Shown piece by piece: positions 52,675 through 62,258 of a DNA stretch of 64,000 nucleotides (position 1 is its first letter; the number at the start of each line of letters is the position of its first letter). Source of the DNA: Kineothrix sp. IPX-CK (GTDB taxonomy: Bacteria; Bacillota; Clostridia; Lachnospirales; Lachnospiraceae). Below the pieces are notes generated by a model. The model had not been told where the DNA came from and made no database searches. It worked only from the letters and a program-made list of their open reading frames with translations. Location: positions 1,488,001 through 1,552,000 of the forward strand of contig NZ_CP146256.1 in assembly GCF_039134705.1 (NCBI RefSeq), written 5' to 3'. A program made the position numbers and the translations under genes.

Positions 52675-52715
52675 ATGATGATTCTATACAGACTTAGACA
52701 AGGGAGGAAATATCG

Positions 52716-53417
52716 ATGAGCTTTATCCGTTTTACTAATGTAACAAGAGAATATCGGTCAGGTGAGGCCGTGATCAGAGCGTTGGACAATGTAAGCCTTG
52801 AAATTGAAAATGGACAATTTACTGTCATATTGGGTCCGTCAGGCTCCGGAAAATCTACATTACTAAATCTGCTGGGAGGAATGGACTATGCGAGCAGCGG
52901 TGACATACAGGTAGGGAAGCGCCGGGTGTCAAAGCTGAATGAGCAGGAACTGACGGTATACAGACGCCATGACATCGGTTTCGTGTTCCAGTTCTATAAT
53001 CTTATTCCCAATCTGACGGCTTACGAGAATGTGGATATATCGGTAAAGCTGAGTAAAGCTCCAATCACTGCCAAAGAAGCGCTGGAAGCGGTAGGGCTGT
53101 CACAGCGTGCAGACAATCTCCCAGCACAGATGTCGGGCGGAGAACTGCAAAGGGTTTCCATAGCAAGAGCTTTGTGTAAAAATCCCAAGCTTTTGCTCTG
53201 CGATGAACCGACGGCTGCCCTGGACAGTCAGACGGGTAAGAAAGTGCTTGTCATGCTCCAGTCAATGTCACGCAAATATGGGAATGCGGTAGTACTCGTT
53301 ACCCACAATGCGGCAATCGCACCGGCAGCAGACCGTCTGATCAGGCTGAAGGACGGAAGGATCGAAGAAATTGCCGACAATAAAAATCCTGTGGGCATGG
53401 AGGAGGTTGAGTGGTAA
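52716..53417 (+). CDS. ABC exporter ATPase (MacB/LolD type)
   Basis: A 233-residue ATPase: Walker A GPSGSGKSTLLNLLGG, QFYNLIPNLTAYENV, signature MSGGELQRVSIARAL, Walker B LLLCDEPTAALDS, His in VTHN. The permease gene overlaps its stop (TAATG). Such pairs extrude peptides or lipids, or move lipoproteins. Confidence 0.95.
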   Translation: MSFIRFTNVTREYRSGEAVIRALDNVSLEIENGQFTVILGPSGSGKSTLLNLLGGMDYASSGDIQVGKRRVSKLNEQELTVYRRHDIGFVFQFYNLIPNLTAYENVDISVKLSKAPITAKEALEAVGLSQRADNLPAQMSGGELQRVSIARALCKNPKLLLCDEPTAALDSQTGKKVLVMLQSMSRKYGNAVVLVTHNAAIAPAADRLIRLKDGRIEEIADNKNPVGMEEVEW

Positions 53418-55717
53418 TGAAATATTTATATGTGAAGTTTTTCAGAGATTTGAAAAAGTTGTGGTCGCAGTTTTTTTCCGTGTTTATGATGGCTATGATT
53501 TCTATGACCATATTTTCCGGAATGAACTGTGTCTGGAACGGAATGAAGGCATCGTCGGAAGAATATTTTGCCGATACTGATCTGGCAGATGTGTGGGTGT
53601 ATGCGGGACAGATTACAGATAAAGACATGGAGGCGGTAAGAGGGCTGTCCTATGTTAAAAACGCTGAGGCGGCAATGAGTTTTTCTGTGGAAGGCCGGAC
53701 GGGAAAAGAAACGGATACGGAGCTCAGAGTGGTAACATTGAAGGAGGAGAGCCTGCGCGTTCTAAATCCGCTGATCAGAAGCGGAGAGCATTACAGCGAT
53801 ACGGACGGAATATGGATAGATGAGGACTACGCCGCAGAGCATGACCTAAGTGCGGGGGATACGATCGATGTATCGATCAATGACGGAATATTTGAAGTCA
53901 TCGTAAAGGGAACCGTTCTCGATGCCGAGAATATTTATTTTGTTACATATGGTACGGACAGCGTACCGAATCATCTCAGATATGGCTATGCCTATATGAG
54001 TGAAGCTTATGTCAGGGATTTATTAGGCGCTGTAGCAAATAATCAGATAAGAATCGATATGACAGGTAAATCCGGCGTTTCGAAGGAACAGGTCAGAAAG
54101 GACATGGAGGAAGTTTTTAACGAAAGGCTGTATTCCGTCTCCCTGAGGGAAGATATGCCATCCATCTGGCAGGTTCAAAAGGAGCAGGAACAGATTAAAA
54201 AGATGGCAGTGTTGTTCTCGATAGTATTTGTGCTGCTTTCCCTGCTTACGATGTATACGACAATGAGCCGTCTGGTGAATAATCAGGTAGTACAGATTGG
54301 AACTATGAAAGCGATGGGATTCTATAAGAGGCAGATTTATGGGCATTATGCCTTGTATGGCATGGCGGTATCCCTGCTTGGCGGAAGCTTCGGAATTCTG
54401 GCAGGCAGGCTGTTCATATCGGAACTGGTAATGAATATCAAGAAAACCACACTCACGCTTCCTGAGTGGAGTAAGGTGCTTGGAACTGAGAGTGCTGTGC
54501 TTTGGCTGTCAATCGTACTTATTTGTACTCTGGCCGCGATACTGACAGCCCGTAAGGTCATAAAAGGTGTGCCGGCGCAGATCATAAGGGGGATTGTAGA
54601 GCAGAAACAAAAAAGTGATAAGCCGCTGAAACGTTCCCGTTTATCTTATGAGTGGCTTTGGACTCTTAGGGCGATAAAGATTCATCCGGCACGTTATATT
54701 ATGGGAGTGGTGGCAATTGCCGGAAGTATGATACTAATGGTAGCCGGTATCGGAGTATGGGATTCCATTAATAGTTCTTATGATGATGTATTCAAAAGAG
54801 AATATACCTATCAGTATACCGCTGCTATAAAGAAAGGCGGAGATAAACTGCTGCAACAGGAGCTTGCGGACGACAATGTTCAGTACTCGGAAGCAAAGAC
54901 CGCCGTCTTTAGGAAAAATGATATGGAGAAAAGCGGAGTACTATCCATTATATCGGATGGAACATTGCTTCACCTGTTTCTTTATGAGAGCGGCGAAGAA
55001 CAGAAGCTTCCGGCAAACGGAGCTTTTATTACTTATAGGCTGGCAAAGCAGATGGGAGTAAGAGAAGGGGATATCATCCGCTGCCGGCCGGATACTTCGG
55101 CGGAGGAATTTCAGATAGAGATAAAGGCAGTTGTAGATGCAAAGATGCCTCAGGGAATCTTTTTATCGGAAGCTGCGTGGAAGGAAGAATTTACGCCTAA
55201 TACTGTTTATCTTGGAAATGCTTCAGGTTATGAAGCTATCGAAGGCAGCGATCTGGTAACCGGGCTGACATCTATTGACGAACAGCGTGAAAACATGGAT
55301 ACCATGCTTGAAAGCGTGCGGTCTATTATGTATATCCTGATTTTGGCGGCATTAGTGCTTTCGGCAGTCATCCTGTATAATCTGGGAACCTTAAGTTTTA
55401 TTGAACGTTACCGCGAATATGCAACCATGAAGGTACTCGGTTTTTATAAAAAGGAGATAAACAGGATGGTTCTTACGGACTGCGGATTGAATCTGCTGAC
55501 CGGCATGGTGCTTGGAGTTCCGGGAAGCCTTGCATTCCTAAATCTTTATGTGGGAGTGGTTTCCATGGAAAATATGGAGTGGACACCATATATTTCCCCG
55601 GTGCATTTTGTGACGATAGCTCTTATTATCGCGATATTTTCAATTCTTATCAATCTGTTCGTATGCCGGAAAGTTAGAAAGGTGGATATGGTTGAGGCGC
55701 TGAAATCGGTGGATTAA
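53417..55717 (+). CDS. ABC exporter permease with two FtsX domains
   Basis: A 766-residue membrane protein. One N-terminal helix (about 14-38), a large outside domain, three helices near 260-390 (FtsX domain 1), a second outside domain and three helices near 620-760 (FtsX domain 2: TMKVLGFYKKEINRMVLTDC). This is the usual layout of single-chain FtsX/MacB-type permeases of Firmicutes. It pairs with the ATPase upstream under TetR control. Confidence 0.9.
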   Translation: MKYLYVKFFRDLKKLWSQFFSVFMMAMISMTIFSGMNCVWNGMKASSEEYFADTDLADVWVYAGQITDKDMEAVRGLSYVKNAEAAMSFSVEGRTGKETDTELRVVTLKEESLRVLNPLIRSGEHYSDTDGIWIDEDYAAEHDLSAGDTIDVSINDGIFEVIVKGTVLDAENIYFVTYGTDSVPNHLRYGYAYMSEAYVRDLLGAVANNQIRIDMTGKSGVSKEQVRKDMEEVFNERLYSVSLREDMPSIWQVQKEQEQIKKMAVLFSIVFVLLSLLTMYTTMSRLVNNQVVQIGTMKAMGFYKRQIYGHYALYGMAVSLLGGSFGILAGRLFISELVMNIKKTTLTLPEWSKVLGTESAVLWLSIVLICTLAAILTARKVIKGVPAQIIRGIVEQKQKSDKPLKRSRLSYEWLWTLRAIKIHPARYIMGVVAIAGSMILMVAGIGVWDSINSSYDDVFKREYTYQYTAAIKKGGDKLLQQELADDNVQYSEAKTAVFRKNDMEKSGVLSIISDGTLLHLFLYESGEEQKLPANGAFITYRLAKQMGVREGDIIRCRPDTSAEEFQIEIKAVVDAKMPQGIFLSEAAWKEEFTPNTVYLGNASGYEAIEGSDLVTGLTSIDEQRENMDTMLESVRSIMYILILAALVLSAVILYNLGTLSFIERYREYATMKVLGFYKKEINRMVLTDCGLNLLTGMVLGVPGSLAFLNLYVGVVSMENMEWTPYISPVHFVTIALIIAIFSILINLFVCRKVRKVDMVEALKSVD

Positions 55718-55758
55718 GAGGGATAAGTAACAAATGATGAATTATCTCAATAATACCC

Positions 55759-55812
55759 TTGACGAACCCCGTCCTTAAAATGTATCATATCCATAGGTTA
55801 GTCAAAACTAAC
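55759..55812 (+). promoter_or_regulatory. promoter and palindrome, possible metal-regulator box
   Basis: TTGACG (55759), 18 nt, TATCAT (55783). The palindrome GTTAGT-CAAA-ACTAAC (55797-55812) sits over the start site and resembles DtxR/IdeR-type boxes, which fits the flavodoxin gene in the operon. Confidence 0.5.
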
Positions 55813-55827
55813 TGGAAAGGAGATGAA

Positions 55828-56445
55828 ATGAGCAAGGAAGCATTTAATATAATGCAGGAAATGGATTTAAAAGACATAGAAACACAACTGGCTTTGCAGT
55901 GTGCTCCGCTCATATCGGGTCTGAAGATTTCGAATCTATTGATTATCCGCAGAGACAAACTCGCCGAGCTTATGATGATTTTGAGGTCGACAAGTATTTC
56001 CAGCTATGTACTGCGAAATAGCAAAGAGAAAATAGCGATTCTTTTATTTAATGAGAAGAAGCTGACTTCGTATCTAAAAGAAGAGCGTGTGGTAAAGCTG
56101 CTGGGCGAAATGGGATACCATGGGAATTCTCTGTATGACATACTGCCGGTTTTTAGAGAAAGGTATAAAAAATACATGTCGGATAAGATACAGTTTCCCC
56201 ATGAAATGGGAGTTCTGATGGGTTATCCGATTGAAGATGTGGAAGGCTTCATTCGCTATAACGGGAGAAATTCCATGCTTACCGGTTATTGGAAGGTATA
56301 TGAGAACATCTCTGCGAAGGAGCAGCTTTTCCGCAAATTCGAAATAGTAAAAGAAACGATGCTGCAATTGATTTTTTTCGGAGTAGGTATTAAAGACATT
56401 ATAGAAATTTACAGAGAGGATTGGCTGCAGGAGAAAGCGGCCTAG
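55828..56445 (+). CDS. DUF3793-family protein
   Basis: From ATG 55828 (AAGGAG six bases upstream) the protein has 205 residues, soluble and helical. LALQCAPLISGLKISNLLII, VLRNSKEKIAILLFNEKKL, FPHEMGVLMGYPIEDVEGFI and NSMLTGYWKVY match DUF3793. The family is of unknown function but often accompanies flavodoxin and iron-uptake genes in Clostridia, and here the flavodoxin gene follows 12 bp later. Confidence 0.82.
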   Translation: MSKEAFNIMQEMDLKDIETQLALQCAPLISGLKISNLLIIRRDKLAELMMILRSTSISSYVLRNSKEKIAILLFNEKKLTSYLKEERVVKLLGEMGYHGNSLYDILPVFRERYKKYMSDKIQFPHEMGVLMGYPIEDVEGFIRYNGRNSMLTGYWKVYENISAKEQLFRKFEIVKETMLQLIFFGVGIKDIIEIYREDWLQEKAA

Positions 56446-56457
56446 GAGGAAAAAGAT

Positions 56458-56889
56458 ATGGAAAAAATTTATGTTGTATATTGGTCACAAACAGGGAATA
56501 CGCAAGCTATGGCGGAAGCGATAGGTAAAGGAATCGAAGCGGCTGGCAGGGAAGCCGAGGTGGTGGATGTGAGCGGTGCTTCTTTGGCGGAACTGAAAAA
56601 GGCGAAGGCATTTGCTCTGGGCTGTCCGGCTATGGGCGTTGAAGTGTTAGAAGAATCCGAAATGGAGCCGTTTGTATGTGATGTGGAAGGGTTCGCAGCA
56701 GGAAAGACGATCGGACTGTTCGGCGCTTACGGATGGGGCGACGGACAATGGATGCGCGAATGGGTAGAGAGAATGAATGCAGCAGGTGCGTCGGTACTGA
56801 ACGGAGAAGGATTGATGTGTCAGGAGATGCCGGATGCTTCCGGATTAGCTCAGTGCGAAGAATTTGGAAAACAACTGGCGCAAGTGTGA
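56458..56889 (+). CDS. flavodoxin
   Basis: A 143-residue short-chain flavodoxin. The phosphate loop WSQTGNTQAMAE binds FMN; GCPAMG and FGAYGWGDGQWM flank the ring. It replaces ferredoxin as an electron carrier under low iron, which suits its place behind DUF3793 and the candidate metal box. AGGAGG precedes the ATG. Confidence 0.93.
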   Translation: MEKIYVVYWSQTGNTQAMAEAIGKGIEAAGREAEVVDVSGASLAELKKAKAFALGCPAMGVEVLEESEMEPFVCDVEGFAAGKTIGLFGAYGWGDGQWMREWVERMNAAGASVLNGEGLMCQEMPDASGLAQCEEFGKQLAQV

Positions 56890-57076
56890 TAGAATAGAGC
56901 ATACGTAAACAAGTGAGTAAAATATGCCGGTCATTGTTAATTTTTGAATCCGTCCATCGTCTTACTGTCATCGGTGCAAAATTGTGCATTAATTATAATG
57001 TCCTAAAGTTGAGTGGCTGATGAATATGCTGTATTATAATAAACACAGCTTATATTTTGGAATGGAGGTCGGAACA

Positions 57077-57565
57077 ATGAGAAGCAATGAACTGCTTCTT
57101 CGTCCCCTTGATGATGCGGATATAGATTTGTTGACTTCATGGCTGAATAAGGACTATATCTTAAAGTGGTATCACGATGCGGACGAATGGCTTGGCGAAA
57201 TACATAAACGACATGATGTTTATTCATGGATACACCATTTTATAGTTATGGATTGCGAAACACCTATTGGCTTTTGTCAATATTACGATTGCTATGCTGC
57301 GGGAGACATGGAAGATTGGTACAGTGTATCAGCGCCTGATGATACTTTTTCGATCGATTACCTGATTGGTAATGAAGCCTATCTTGGTAAAGGGTATGGG
57401 AAAGCAATTGTGGGGCTGCTGACAGATACTATTCGAACAGTAGAAAGAGCCAGACGGATTGTTGTTCAGCCGGAGCCGGAAAATCATGCGTCCAATCATG
57501 TACTGATTGCAAATGGATATGTTTATGATGAGAAGCGAAAGTATTACTACAAATTGCTGATTTAG
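57077..57565 (+). CDS. GNAT-family acetyltransferase (AAC(6')-like)
   Basis: From ATG 57077 (GGAGG upstream; the ATG at 57020 has no site) the protein has 162 residues. LLLRPLDDADIDLLTSWL, PIGFCQYYDC, IDYLIGNEAYLGKGYGKAIV (acetyl-CoA loop) and QPEPENHASNHVLIANGY match GNAT enzymes related to aminoglycoside 6'-acetyltransferases. Whether it modifies an antibiotic or another amine cannot be told. Confidence 0.82.
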   Translation: MRSNELLLRPLDDADIDLLTSWLNKDYILKWYHDADEWLGEIHKRHDVYSWIHHFIVMDCETPIGFCQYYDCYAAGDMEDWYSVSAPDDTFSIDYLIGNEAYLGKGYGKAIVGLLTDTIRTVERARRIVVQPEPENHASNHVLIANGYVYDEKRKYYYKLLI

Positions 57566-57621
57566 TTTTGGCAAATAATAAACGGAGACGGCAATATCTA
57601 AGCAAGTTGAACAGGTTTACA

Positions 57622-57668
57622 AAATTGTGCATTATGATGAATATTTTCATCATAAGCACAATTTTTTT
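57622..57668 (+). terminator. Rho-independent terminator after GNAT gene
   Basis: AAATTGTGC plus ATGATGAA pair with TTCATCAT plus GCACAATTT around TATT, followed by T8. Confidence 0.92.
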
Positions 57669-57671
57669 TAC

Positions 57672-57746
57672 TTGCAATATGATGTGAGAGTAGTATAATT
57701 GCCAATTGTAGATAACTAATATCCATAATAGATAATGATTATCTAT
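57672..57746 (+). promoter_or_regulatory. promoter and Fur-like palindrome before the Rrf2 gene
   Basis: TTGCAA (57672), 16 nt, TATAAT (57694). A perfect 19-bp palindrome ATAGATAAT-G-ATTATCTAT (57728-57746) matches 13 of 15 bases of the Fur/PerR 7-1-7 box TGATAATNATTATCA. It may bind Fur-family protein or Rrf2 itself. Confidence 0.65.
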
Positions 57747-57801
57747 AAACTGATTTATAAACCGTATTGCTATTCGCAAGATATGTTAAGGAGGTAAGAC
57801 G

Positions 57802-58326
57802 TTGAAACTTACAAAAGGATTTGAACAAGCGGCCTGTATTATCGTTCTGCTTGCAACCCAGGACCCCGGTATTCCCTTGTCTTCACAGGAAATAAACAAG
57901 AGGTTAAAGTGTTCTCCCTCTTATTTGAGGAAAATTATCCGTAAGCTGGTTGTATCCAGGCTGGTGAATTCCGTTTCGGGAAACAACGGCGGCTTTACGC
58001 TGGCGGTAAATGCGGAGAACATTAATTTACTTCAGGTGGTGGAAGCACTGGAAGGACCAATTGAAACGTTTACCGATACGGAGCTTATCAGTGAAGTATT
58101 CAAGGATTTCCCGTTCATTACAGATCAAGGCACCGCAATCTTGAAAAATGCATTTGCACAGGCCGACAGGCTATGGAGGGATTCTCTGAGGAACAAGACG
58201 GTTTATCAATTGCTTATGGAAGCGGTGGGGGAAGAAAAGCTGGCTTTGTACGATTGGAACCAGCCGGAAGAAAAAAGAGAGTTATTAATTAGAAAGGTGA
58301 TGAATTCGATTCATGGAAATGATTAA
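57802..58326 (+). CDS. Rrf2-family transcriptional regulator
   Basis: A 174-residue protein with the Rrf2 winged helix (KGFEQAACIIVLLA, INKRLKCSPSYLRKIIRKLV, GGFTLAVNAENINLLQVVEAL). The Cys triad that holds an Fe-S cluster in IscR/NsrR is absent, so it senses something else. Its end overlaps the YhgE gene by 14 bp, so the pair is cotranscribed and probably autoregulated. Confidence 0.88.
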   Translation: MKLTKGFEQAACIIVLLATQDPGIPLSSQEINKRLKCSPSYLRKIIRKLVVSRLVNSVSGNNGGFTLAVNAENINLLQVVEALEGPIETFTDTELISEVFKDFPFITDQGTAILKNAFAQADRLWRDSLRNKTVYQLLMEAVGEEKLALYDWNQPEEKRELLIRKVMNSIHGND

Positions 58327-61135
58327 AAAAGAATGGCAGGCAATCCTTAAGAACAAAATTTTATTAATTTCTTTTATTGTTATTTCTTTTATCCCGATTC
58401 TCTATGCTTCATTTTTCCTGAAATCCGTTTGGGATCCATATGGAAAAACCGGAGACTTGCCGGTTGCGGTAGTGAATGAAGATAAAGAAGTGGAATACAA
58501 CGGAAAAATGCTGAATGTAGGAGCAGAGGTTGTAGACCAGCTTAAGGAAGACGAGAACTTAAATTGGGAGTTTGTTTCGGGCGAGGAGGCGAAACAAGGT
58601 TTAGAAAATCAGGAATATTATATGATCGTAACGATTCCTGAGGACTTTTCCGCAAATGCTGCGACAGTCATGGATGAGCGCCCGAAGAAAATGAATATCG
58701 AATATGAAACAAACGGTGCATTGAATTACTTAGGCGAGGTAATCGGTGAAACAGCCATGAAACAGCTAAAGAGCGAAGTTTCCGAGAAGGTCACCGAGGT
58801 CTATGCCAAAGCGATCTTCGACCAGCTCTCCGAAATCGGAGATGGCTTTGCACAGGCGGCTGACGGAGCGGAGCAGCTGGATGAGGGTGCCAATGATTTG
58901 GCGGAAGGAAGCAGGGCTCTGACGGACGGATTGAATACGTTGGCGGACAGCACCATAACCTTCAGCGACGGAGAAGAAACCTTCAGCGTTGCTCTCGGAC
59001 AATATTTGGAGGGCACAGCTAAATTGGACGATGGTCTCGGTGAATTAAAGGCGGGTGTGGATACATTGGGAGAAAAGGTCCCCGACTTAGCGGACGGCGT
59101 AAACCGGCTGGATGATGGTTCCGGCAAGCTGGCATCCGGCATCAAGGACTATACCGGCGGTGTATCCAGGCTGGCGGACGGAACCAATACCCTGGCAAAC
59201 AATGGAACTGCCCTTAAGACGGGGGTAACTACCTTAGTCGCCGGTTTAAGCAACGGAACCGCACAGCTTCAAAGCGGAGCAAATCAGGTCTCGGCAGGCC
59301 TGACCCAGATGTCAGGCAGTATAGGCACTCAGATCGATTCCGGTGCGGAACAGCTGGCGGCACTCGATAAAGGGTTGACAGATCTCAATAGCAGCATCCA
59401 GGGCCTGAACCAAATGCTGGCGGCAGCAGGTGCAGCCAGTCCGGCAGCGGCGGATGCAGCAGTTTCGAATATTTCGGGAGATGATACCGCGAACATTATC
59501 AATGCGGCGGAAGCGGCAAAAAGCAGCGCGAATAATATAATGAACAGCGCCGCCACTGTCTCTTCGGAATCCTCTGCATTGGACGGACTTAGAGAAGCGG
59601 TAAGCAACTCATCGGATTTGGACGATAATTCCAAGAGCATCGTGCTTGGCATGATCGATGCGGCAGCATCAAACAGCGGATCTGATTCTGGTATTTCGGC
59701 TGAGGCGGCGAACATCGTAGCCAATATGGATGCGGTAGAAAGCGGAGTATCCGGCATTGAGGCCAGTGCGGCAAACATGAGCGCGCAGGTGAGTGCCATG
59801 TCGGCAGCGGCAGGCTCTGCCGCCCAGGTGGCAGCGGCGGTAAATCAGATCGCGGCGGGAGCTGATCAGGTGCTTCCGGGAGCTCAGGGCGCGATTGCCA
59901 GCCTTTCGGGAGGCTTAAGCAGTGTAAAGGCAGCTTTGGACGGTCAGCTTATCCCCGGCATGAGTCAGTTGACGGGAGGCATTACCAGTCTCCAGACCGG
60001 TTTGGAAGGAGGCTCAGCGCAGCTCAGCACAGGCTTGGATACTTATATTGCGGGAGTAGAGCAGGTAAACGAAGGTGTGAAAACTTTGAAGAACAATTCC
60101 GCAGCTCTCAATAGCGGGGCATCGACGCTGAGCAGCGGACTTAACCAGCTCAACGACAATGTGCCTGCTCTTCAAGACGGTGTGAACGCACTGGTATCCG
60201 GTACCAATACGATAAAAGAAGGCAGTGAAGAGCTGGTAAAGAATAACGATGACCTTATGGCAGGACAGACGAAGCTTCAGAAGGCTTCCGCACAATTGAC
60301 CGAAGGCTCGGCGAAATTAGCGGACGGCGGCATAACCCTTCAGGATGGCCTGAATACCTTTAAAGACGGAAGCAGCGAATTGGCGTTGGCTTTAAGTGAC
60401 GGTTCCCGACAGGTAAATGACGTTCATACGACGGATAAGACGGCGGAGATGATCGCACAGCCAAATGAGATCACGCAGGAAAAGTACAGCGATGTGCCTA
60501 ATTATGGCCATGCGCTGGCTCCATATGTATTATCGCTGGCCTTGTATGTGGGGTGTCTTGTATTCAACTTCATTTACCCTATTCGCAAGATTGCGGTAAA
60601 AGAAAAATCAGTGTTCCAGTGGTGGATAAGCAAGATAACAGTAGGAGCTGCCGGGGCTACGGCAATGGCCCTTATCGAAGCCGGAGTGATGATGCTCATC
60701 GGCCTGGAGCCGGATCATATACTTCAATACTTTGCGGTGGCGTTGGTATCTGCGTACGCATACATGTTCCTCATCATGTTTCTGGCGATGGCCTTCGATA
60801 ATCCGGGAAGATTCGTGGCTATGATATTGCTCATATTGCAGCTTGCGGGCTCGGGAGGAACCTTCCCGATGCCTCTTACTGATAAGTTCTTCAGGAACAT
60901 TCATCCGTATCTGCCCATGACACACTCCATTTACGGATTTAGAGAAACGATAAGCTCCGGTCTGGGAGAAGCGACCTTCACGAGCAACGCTCTGCTGATG
61001 CTTGGGATAGCGGCAGTTTCACAGCTTTTACTGTTTTTGTCCATGAAAGTGCTGAAAAAGATCCATAAGGACGGAATCTCACAGCTTGACGACAATCAGA
61101 AGCTTCTTGATGACAATTATACTTATAGCTGTTGA
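58313..61135 (+). CDS. YhgE/Pip-family membrane protein (ABC-2 type)
   Basis: A 940-residue protein. One N-terminal helix (about 14-36), a YhgE N-terminal domain (LPVAVVNEDKEVEYNGK), then about 550 residues of repeated short heptad-like units (LADG, LDDG, LQSG, LSTG) forming long coiled helices outside the cell, and five to six C-terminal helices (near 725-920). The family includes the Lactococcus phage-infection protein Pip and ESX-linked YueB-like proteins; exact role is unknown. ATG 58313 and ATG 58319 are both possible. An Ala/Ser-rich insert lies near residues 380-500. Confidence 0.88.
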   Translation: MEMIKKEWQAILKNKILLISFIVISFIPILYASFFLKSVWDPYGKTGDLPVAVVNEDKEVEYNGKMLNVGAEVVDQLKEDENLNWEFVSGEEAKQGLENQEYYMIVTIPEDFSANAATVMDERPKKMNIEYETNGALNYLGEVIGETAMKQLKSEVSEKVTEVYAKAIFDQLSEIGDGFAQAADGAEQLDEGANDLAEGSRALTDGLNTLADSTITFSDGEETFSVALGQYLEGTAKLDDGLGELKAGVDTLGEKVPDLADGVNRLDDGSGKLASGIKDYTGGVSRLADGTNTLANNGTALKTGVTTLVAGLSNGTAQLQSGANQVSAGLTQMSGSIGTQIDSGAEQLAALDKGLTDLNSSIQGLNQMLAAAGAASPAAADAAVSNISGDDTANIINAAEAAKSSANNIMNSAATVSSESSALDGLREAVSNSSDLDDNSKSIVLGMIDAAASNSGSDSGISAEAANIVANMDAVESGVSGIEASAANMSAQVSAMSAAAGSAAQVAAAVNQIAAGADQVLPGAQGAIASLSGGLSSVKAALDGQLIPGMSQLTGGITSLQTGLEGGSAQLSTGLDTYIAGVEQVNEGVKTLKNNSAALNSGASTLSSGLNQLNDNVPALQDGVNALVSGTNTIKEGSEELVKNNDDLMAGQTKLQKASAQLTEGSAKLADGGITLQDGLNTFKDGSSELALALSDGSRQVNDVHTTDKTAEMIAQPNEITQEKYSDVPNYGHALAPYVLSLALYVGCLVFNFIYPIRKIAVKEKSVFQWWISKITVGAAGATAMALIEAGVMMLIGLEPDHILQYFAVALVSAYAYMFLIMFLAMAFDNPGRFVAMILLILQLAGSGGTFPMPLTDKFFRNIHPYLPMTHSIYGFRETISSGLGEATFTSNALLMLGIAAVSQLLLFLSMKVLKKIHKDGISQLDDNQKLLDDNYTYSC

Positions 61136-61195
61136 TAAAAGGCAAACCGCTGATGGAATGCACACGACAGTTTAACTGACTTATATGATATGAAC

Positions 61196-61260
61196 AAAAA
61201 GGCAATAAATGTCACTTATCCAATATCAGATGGATAAATCGAGGTTTATTGTCCTTTTAT
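61196..61260 (+). terminator. terminator after YhgE gene
   Basis: Outer stem AAAAGGCAATAAA with TTTATTGTCCTTTT, inner TTATCCA/TGGATAA, ending in a T-rich tract. Confidence 0.8.
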
Positions 61261-61404
61261 TTTTTTTAATTGCATGATGGTCGCCGATTTTTGTATTTGG
61301 GAGGAAAGTTTATTGCCAAGGGGATGGCTCCCTATTATACTCATGATAAGAGTATACGGATTACTGAGAACAGAGCGAGCAGTAACGCATATGGGGGTGG
61401 CAGA

Positions 61405-61851
61405 TTGTTTCTTAGATTAGAAAGAAATCCTGAGCAGCAGGAGACGGAAGTAATTGTTAAATATGCGGAGATGGACCAGGACGTAAAGCGTCTCATTTCG
61501 CTTCTTCAGGCGGCAGATACAAAAATCTTATGTGAATCGAAGGATGGAGAGAAAGTAGTGAAAGCCGCGGATATTTTTTACATTGAAAGTGTGGATAAGA
61601 GGACATATGTTTACTGCGAAAATGAAGTATACCGAACGCAGCTGCGTCTTTATCAGCTGCTTGATATGCTGTCCGATACAGATTTTGTTCAGATCAACAA
61701 GGCCTGTATTTTGAATATAAATGTTCTGGATACGATAAAGACCTTATTCAACAGCAGGATGGAAGCGATGCTGAAAAATGGAGAACGGCTTTATGTAACA
61801 AGAAAGTATTTAAATGGCATTAAGAACAAGCTCAGGGGAGAGGAAGCATGA
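61405..61851 (+). CDS. LytTR-family DNA-binding regulator
   Basis: A 148-residue stand-alone LytTR protein. TTG 61405 has GGGGGTGG just upstream and begins LFLRLERNPEQQETEVIVKY, the usual start of this group; the longer frame from 61270 adds 45 unlikely residues. The LytTR domain includes ILCESKDGEKVVKAADIFYIESV, split: AADIFYIESVDKRTYVYCEN and FVQINKACILNINVLDTIK. It lacks a receiver domain. The DUF3021 gene overlaps its stop, as in many Firmicute LytTR-DUF3021 pairs, in which the membrane partner modulates the regulator. Confidence 0.88.
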   Translation: MFLRLERNPEQQETEVIVKYAEMDQDVKRLISLLQAADTKILCESKDGEKVVKAADIFYIESVDKRTYVYCENEVYRTQLRLYQLLDMLSDTDFVQINKACILNINVLDTIKTLFNSRMEAMLKNGERLYVTRKYLNGIKNKLRGEEA

Positions 61852-62252
61852 AGAGGATTTTAATAAATATTATGTCAACCACAGGTATTACTCTTGTAGT
61901 TTTGGCGGCGGTAGCTTTGCTGTATGGAGGCGAATGTCTTTTTGTCACTACTGTTTTTGAGGTTCTCATAGCAAATGCCGCAGTACATTTCGGGTTTATC
62001 TTTACTAACAAGTATGAAAACAAATATCCTATATTGGAGGCGCTGTTGAACATTACCTATGCAACAGCCGTAATCGTTGTCTTCGGACTTGTTTTTGACT
62101 GGTACAGCAGTACGCCCATAGGTGTGTTGATCATTATGGTTCTGCTCATTTATGTCATAGGCTATTTTATTAGTGCCCTCGGCGCAAAAGAAGATATGGA
62201 GGAAATCAATCGCCTGCTTCGGGAACGCAAGGATTCATTTAAATTAAAATAG
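61848..62252 (+). CDS. DUF3021 membrane protein
   Basis: A 134-residue protein with four predicted membrane helices and a charged C-terminal tail, fitting DUF3021. Its start overlaps the LytTR stop (ATGA). Probably an inhibitory membrane partner of that regulator, which may in turn control the ABC genes that follow. Confidence 0.82.
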   Translation: MKRILINIMSTTGITLVVLAAVALLYGGECLFVTTVFEVLIANAAVHFGFIFTNKYENKYPILEALLNITYATAVIVVFGLVFDWYSSTPIGVLIIMVLLIYVIGYFISALGAKEDMEEINRLLRERKDSFKLK

Positions 62253-62258
62253 TCATTT

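Noticed and set aside
58860..60420. Apparent DNA repeats in the YhgE gene
   Set aside because: They reflect repeated LADG/LxxG protein units of the family, with diverged DNA, not a separate repeat array.
60553..60801. 82-codon plus-strand ORF inside the YhgE gene
   Set aside because: Another frame of a well-supported coding region.
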